Below the pieces are notes generated by a model. It did not search any database, was not told the DNA's origin, and saw nothing but the letters and a program-made list of their open reading frames with translations. A program made the translations under genes and the position numbers. From JAZGDL01 sp036477795 (GTDB lineage: Bacteria; Planctomycetota; Phycisphaerae; UBA1845), in the NCBI GenBank assembly GCA_036477795.1, contig JAZGDL010000014.1, positions 1 to 14,940 of the forward strand: a stretch of 14,940 nt of DNA, given 5' to 3'. Shown here piece by piece: positions 13,820 through 14,940 of this stretch (the stretch's first letter is position 1; each line of letters opens with the position of its first letter).

Positions 13820-14940
13820 TCACGAGGCTGTGAGTACTACGCTGCTGTTGTACCCCCCGAAGCCGGCGGAGTTGTTCAGTACCGCCCGGACCACAGCCGG
13901 TCGCGGCCCATCGCGGACCGCATCCATCAAGCAGGGCTCCAGAACGTCCTGCAGGTGCCATGTCGGCACGAGCATTTGCCGCTCCATGCTCAACACGCAC
14001 GCCGCCGCCTCCATAGCCCCGGCTGCCCCCATGGTATGCCCGGTCAGCGCTTTCGTCGAGCTAAACGGCGTGCCCGGTCTGAGACACTTGTCCATCACCT
14101 TGGCTTCGATCATGTCGTTCTGCGGCGTACCGGTTCCGTGGGCGTTGACGTAATCGATATCCGCGGCAGCCATGTCCGCAGAGGCCAACGCTCCTTGAAT
14201 CGCGCGGGTCAAGCCGTCGCCCTCGGGATCGGGCCTGGTAGGATGGTAGCTTTCCGAGGTCATGGCACTGCCCGCGACGCGGGCGCGAACGCGGGCACCG
14301 CGAGCGGCTGCACTCGATGCCCGCTCCAGCACAAACACGGTGGCTCCCTCACCGACCAGCAGGCCGTCCCGCTTCTTGTCAAACGGACGGCTCTGCTCTG
14401 CCGCCATAAGGCGCAGGCGCATGAAACCGATGAAGGCCAATTGGCTGAACCCATCCGAGCCGCCGGCCAGAGCGATATCGCATTGTTTTGACGCCAGCGC
14501 CCGGCTGGCAAGGGTGATGGCCATGTTCCCCGCTGCACAGGCCCCGTACAGATCATCAGCCTCACCCACCGCGCCGCAATCGGACTGTACCGCCCGGGCG
14601 ATCACGCCGGGCTGCCCCGAGACGATGCGGCGGACGTGCTCCGGGCCCAGCCAAACCGCGTCATCTTCGTGCAACTTGTCTTCGATGAACTCGGTCTCGC
14701 CCATCGTCGTGCCCATGCTGATGTCGCATCGCGCGCCGGCGGGCAGCGATCGACCCAGCCCGGCGTCTGCCATGGCCTGACGCGCCGCCATCACCGCCAA
14801 CTTCGCCGCCCGACCGCCGACGATGGACTCGTCGACGGGTTCATCAATGGTGCAGGCTGATCGTCGCGGCAGCTTGGATGTGTCCATGCAGGTGACCGGC
14901 TTGGCCCCTGACCGACCCTGGCAAAGAGCGTCCCAGAACG
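13820..14940 (-). CDS. beta-ketoacyl-ACP synthase, canonical FabF-like (partial)
   Basis: The gene runs off the right edge: the frame stays open beyond the internal ATG at 14887, reading FWDALCQGRSGAKPVTC before it, which is the usual FabF N-terminal region. So the true start is outside the window and 372 residues are visible. All condensing-enzyme residues are canonical: the cysteine in YGACAAGN (visible residue about 134), histidine in NAHGTGTPQND (about 267), K/H in STKALTGHTMGAAG (K296, H301) and the C-terminal NNSAGFGGYNSS loop. It acts on acyl-carrier-protein-bound substrates in the cytosol. With the divergent paralogue downstream it forms a two-ketosynthase operon, as seen in aryl polyene, type II polyketide and other special lipid clusters. 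Which of these applies cannot be told from here. Confidence 0.93.
   Translation of the reverse strand, partial: FWDALCQGRSGAKPVTCMDTSKLPRRSACTIDEPVDESIVGGRAAKLAVMAARQAMADAGLGRSLPAGARCDISMGTTMGETEFIEDKLHEDDAVWLGPEHVRRIVSGQPGVIARAVQSDCGAVGEADDLYGACAAGNMAITLASRALASKQCDIALAGGSDGFSQLAFIGFMRLRLMAAEQSRPFDKKRDGLLVGEGATVFVLERASSAAARGARVRARVAGSAMTSESYHPTRPDPEGDGLTRAIQGALASADMAAADIDYVNAHGTGTPQNDMIEAKVMDKCLRPGTPFSSTKALTGHTMGAAGAMEAAACVLSMERQMLVPTWHLQDVLEPCLMDAVRDGPRPAVVRAVLNNSAGFGGYNSSVVLTAS

Overview
The window looks like chromosomal DNA of a GC-rich Gram-negative bacterium, most likely a member of the Planctomycetota. That call is an inference from four things seen together: an SprA-related HExxH protein, a secreted protein ending in an IPTL-CTERM-like sorting tail, an exported prolyl oligopeptidase, and many small palindromic repeat elements between and even inside genes. 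No rRNA, tRNA or CRISPR array was seen.

Layout, left to right. At 1-41 is the first codons of a leftward gene cut by the window edge (perhaps a transposase), with a repeat-rich leader. 166-1656 (+) is 6-phosphogluconate dehydrogenase (gnd), carrying a palindromic element in frame. 1745-2383 (-) is an SprA-related putative metalloprotease. 2489-4321 (-) is a large secreted protein with a C-terminal sorting signal and its own in-frame palindromic insertion. Divergent from it, 4634-6799 (+) is an exported S9A prolyl oligopeptidase with an intact catalytic triad.

6957-9812 (+) is an accessory island, visibly less GC-biased than its surroundings: a small HNH nuclease-like protein, then a 596-residue protein fusing a beta-class DNA methyltransferase, two tandem copies of an unrecognised repeat and a C-terminal GIY-YIG nuclease-like domain, then a small unknown protein. 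A strong sigma70-like promoter inside a perfect inverted repeat precedes the fusion gene. Just past the island lies a broken antisense fragment of a second SprA-related gene, suggesting an insertion or deletion scar. This island is the best candidate for an undescribed restriction or defence system.

10206-12377 (+) is an MsbA-type ABC exporter with a PDZ-like domain inserted between its first two membrane helices. It converges on a leftward pair of beta-ketoacyl-ACP synthases (12511-13785 and 13820 to beyond the right edge), probably one operon for a specialised fatty acid or polyketide product. The exporter could move a lipid product, but nothing in the window proves that link.

A recurring theme is a family of about 24-bp perfect hairpins (1116-1139 inside gnd, 1714-1737, 12399-12422, 12465-12488, and a divergent one at 12431-12448). 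Their stems differ between copies by compensating changes on both arms. The intergenic copies all lie in the two junctions between convergent genes.
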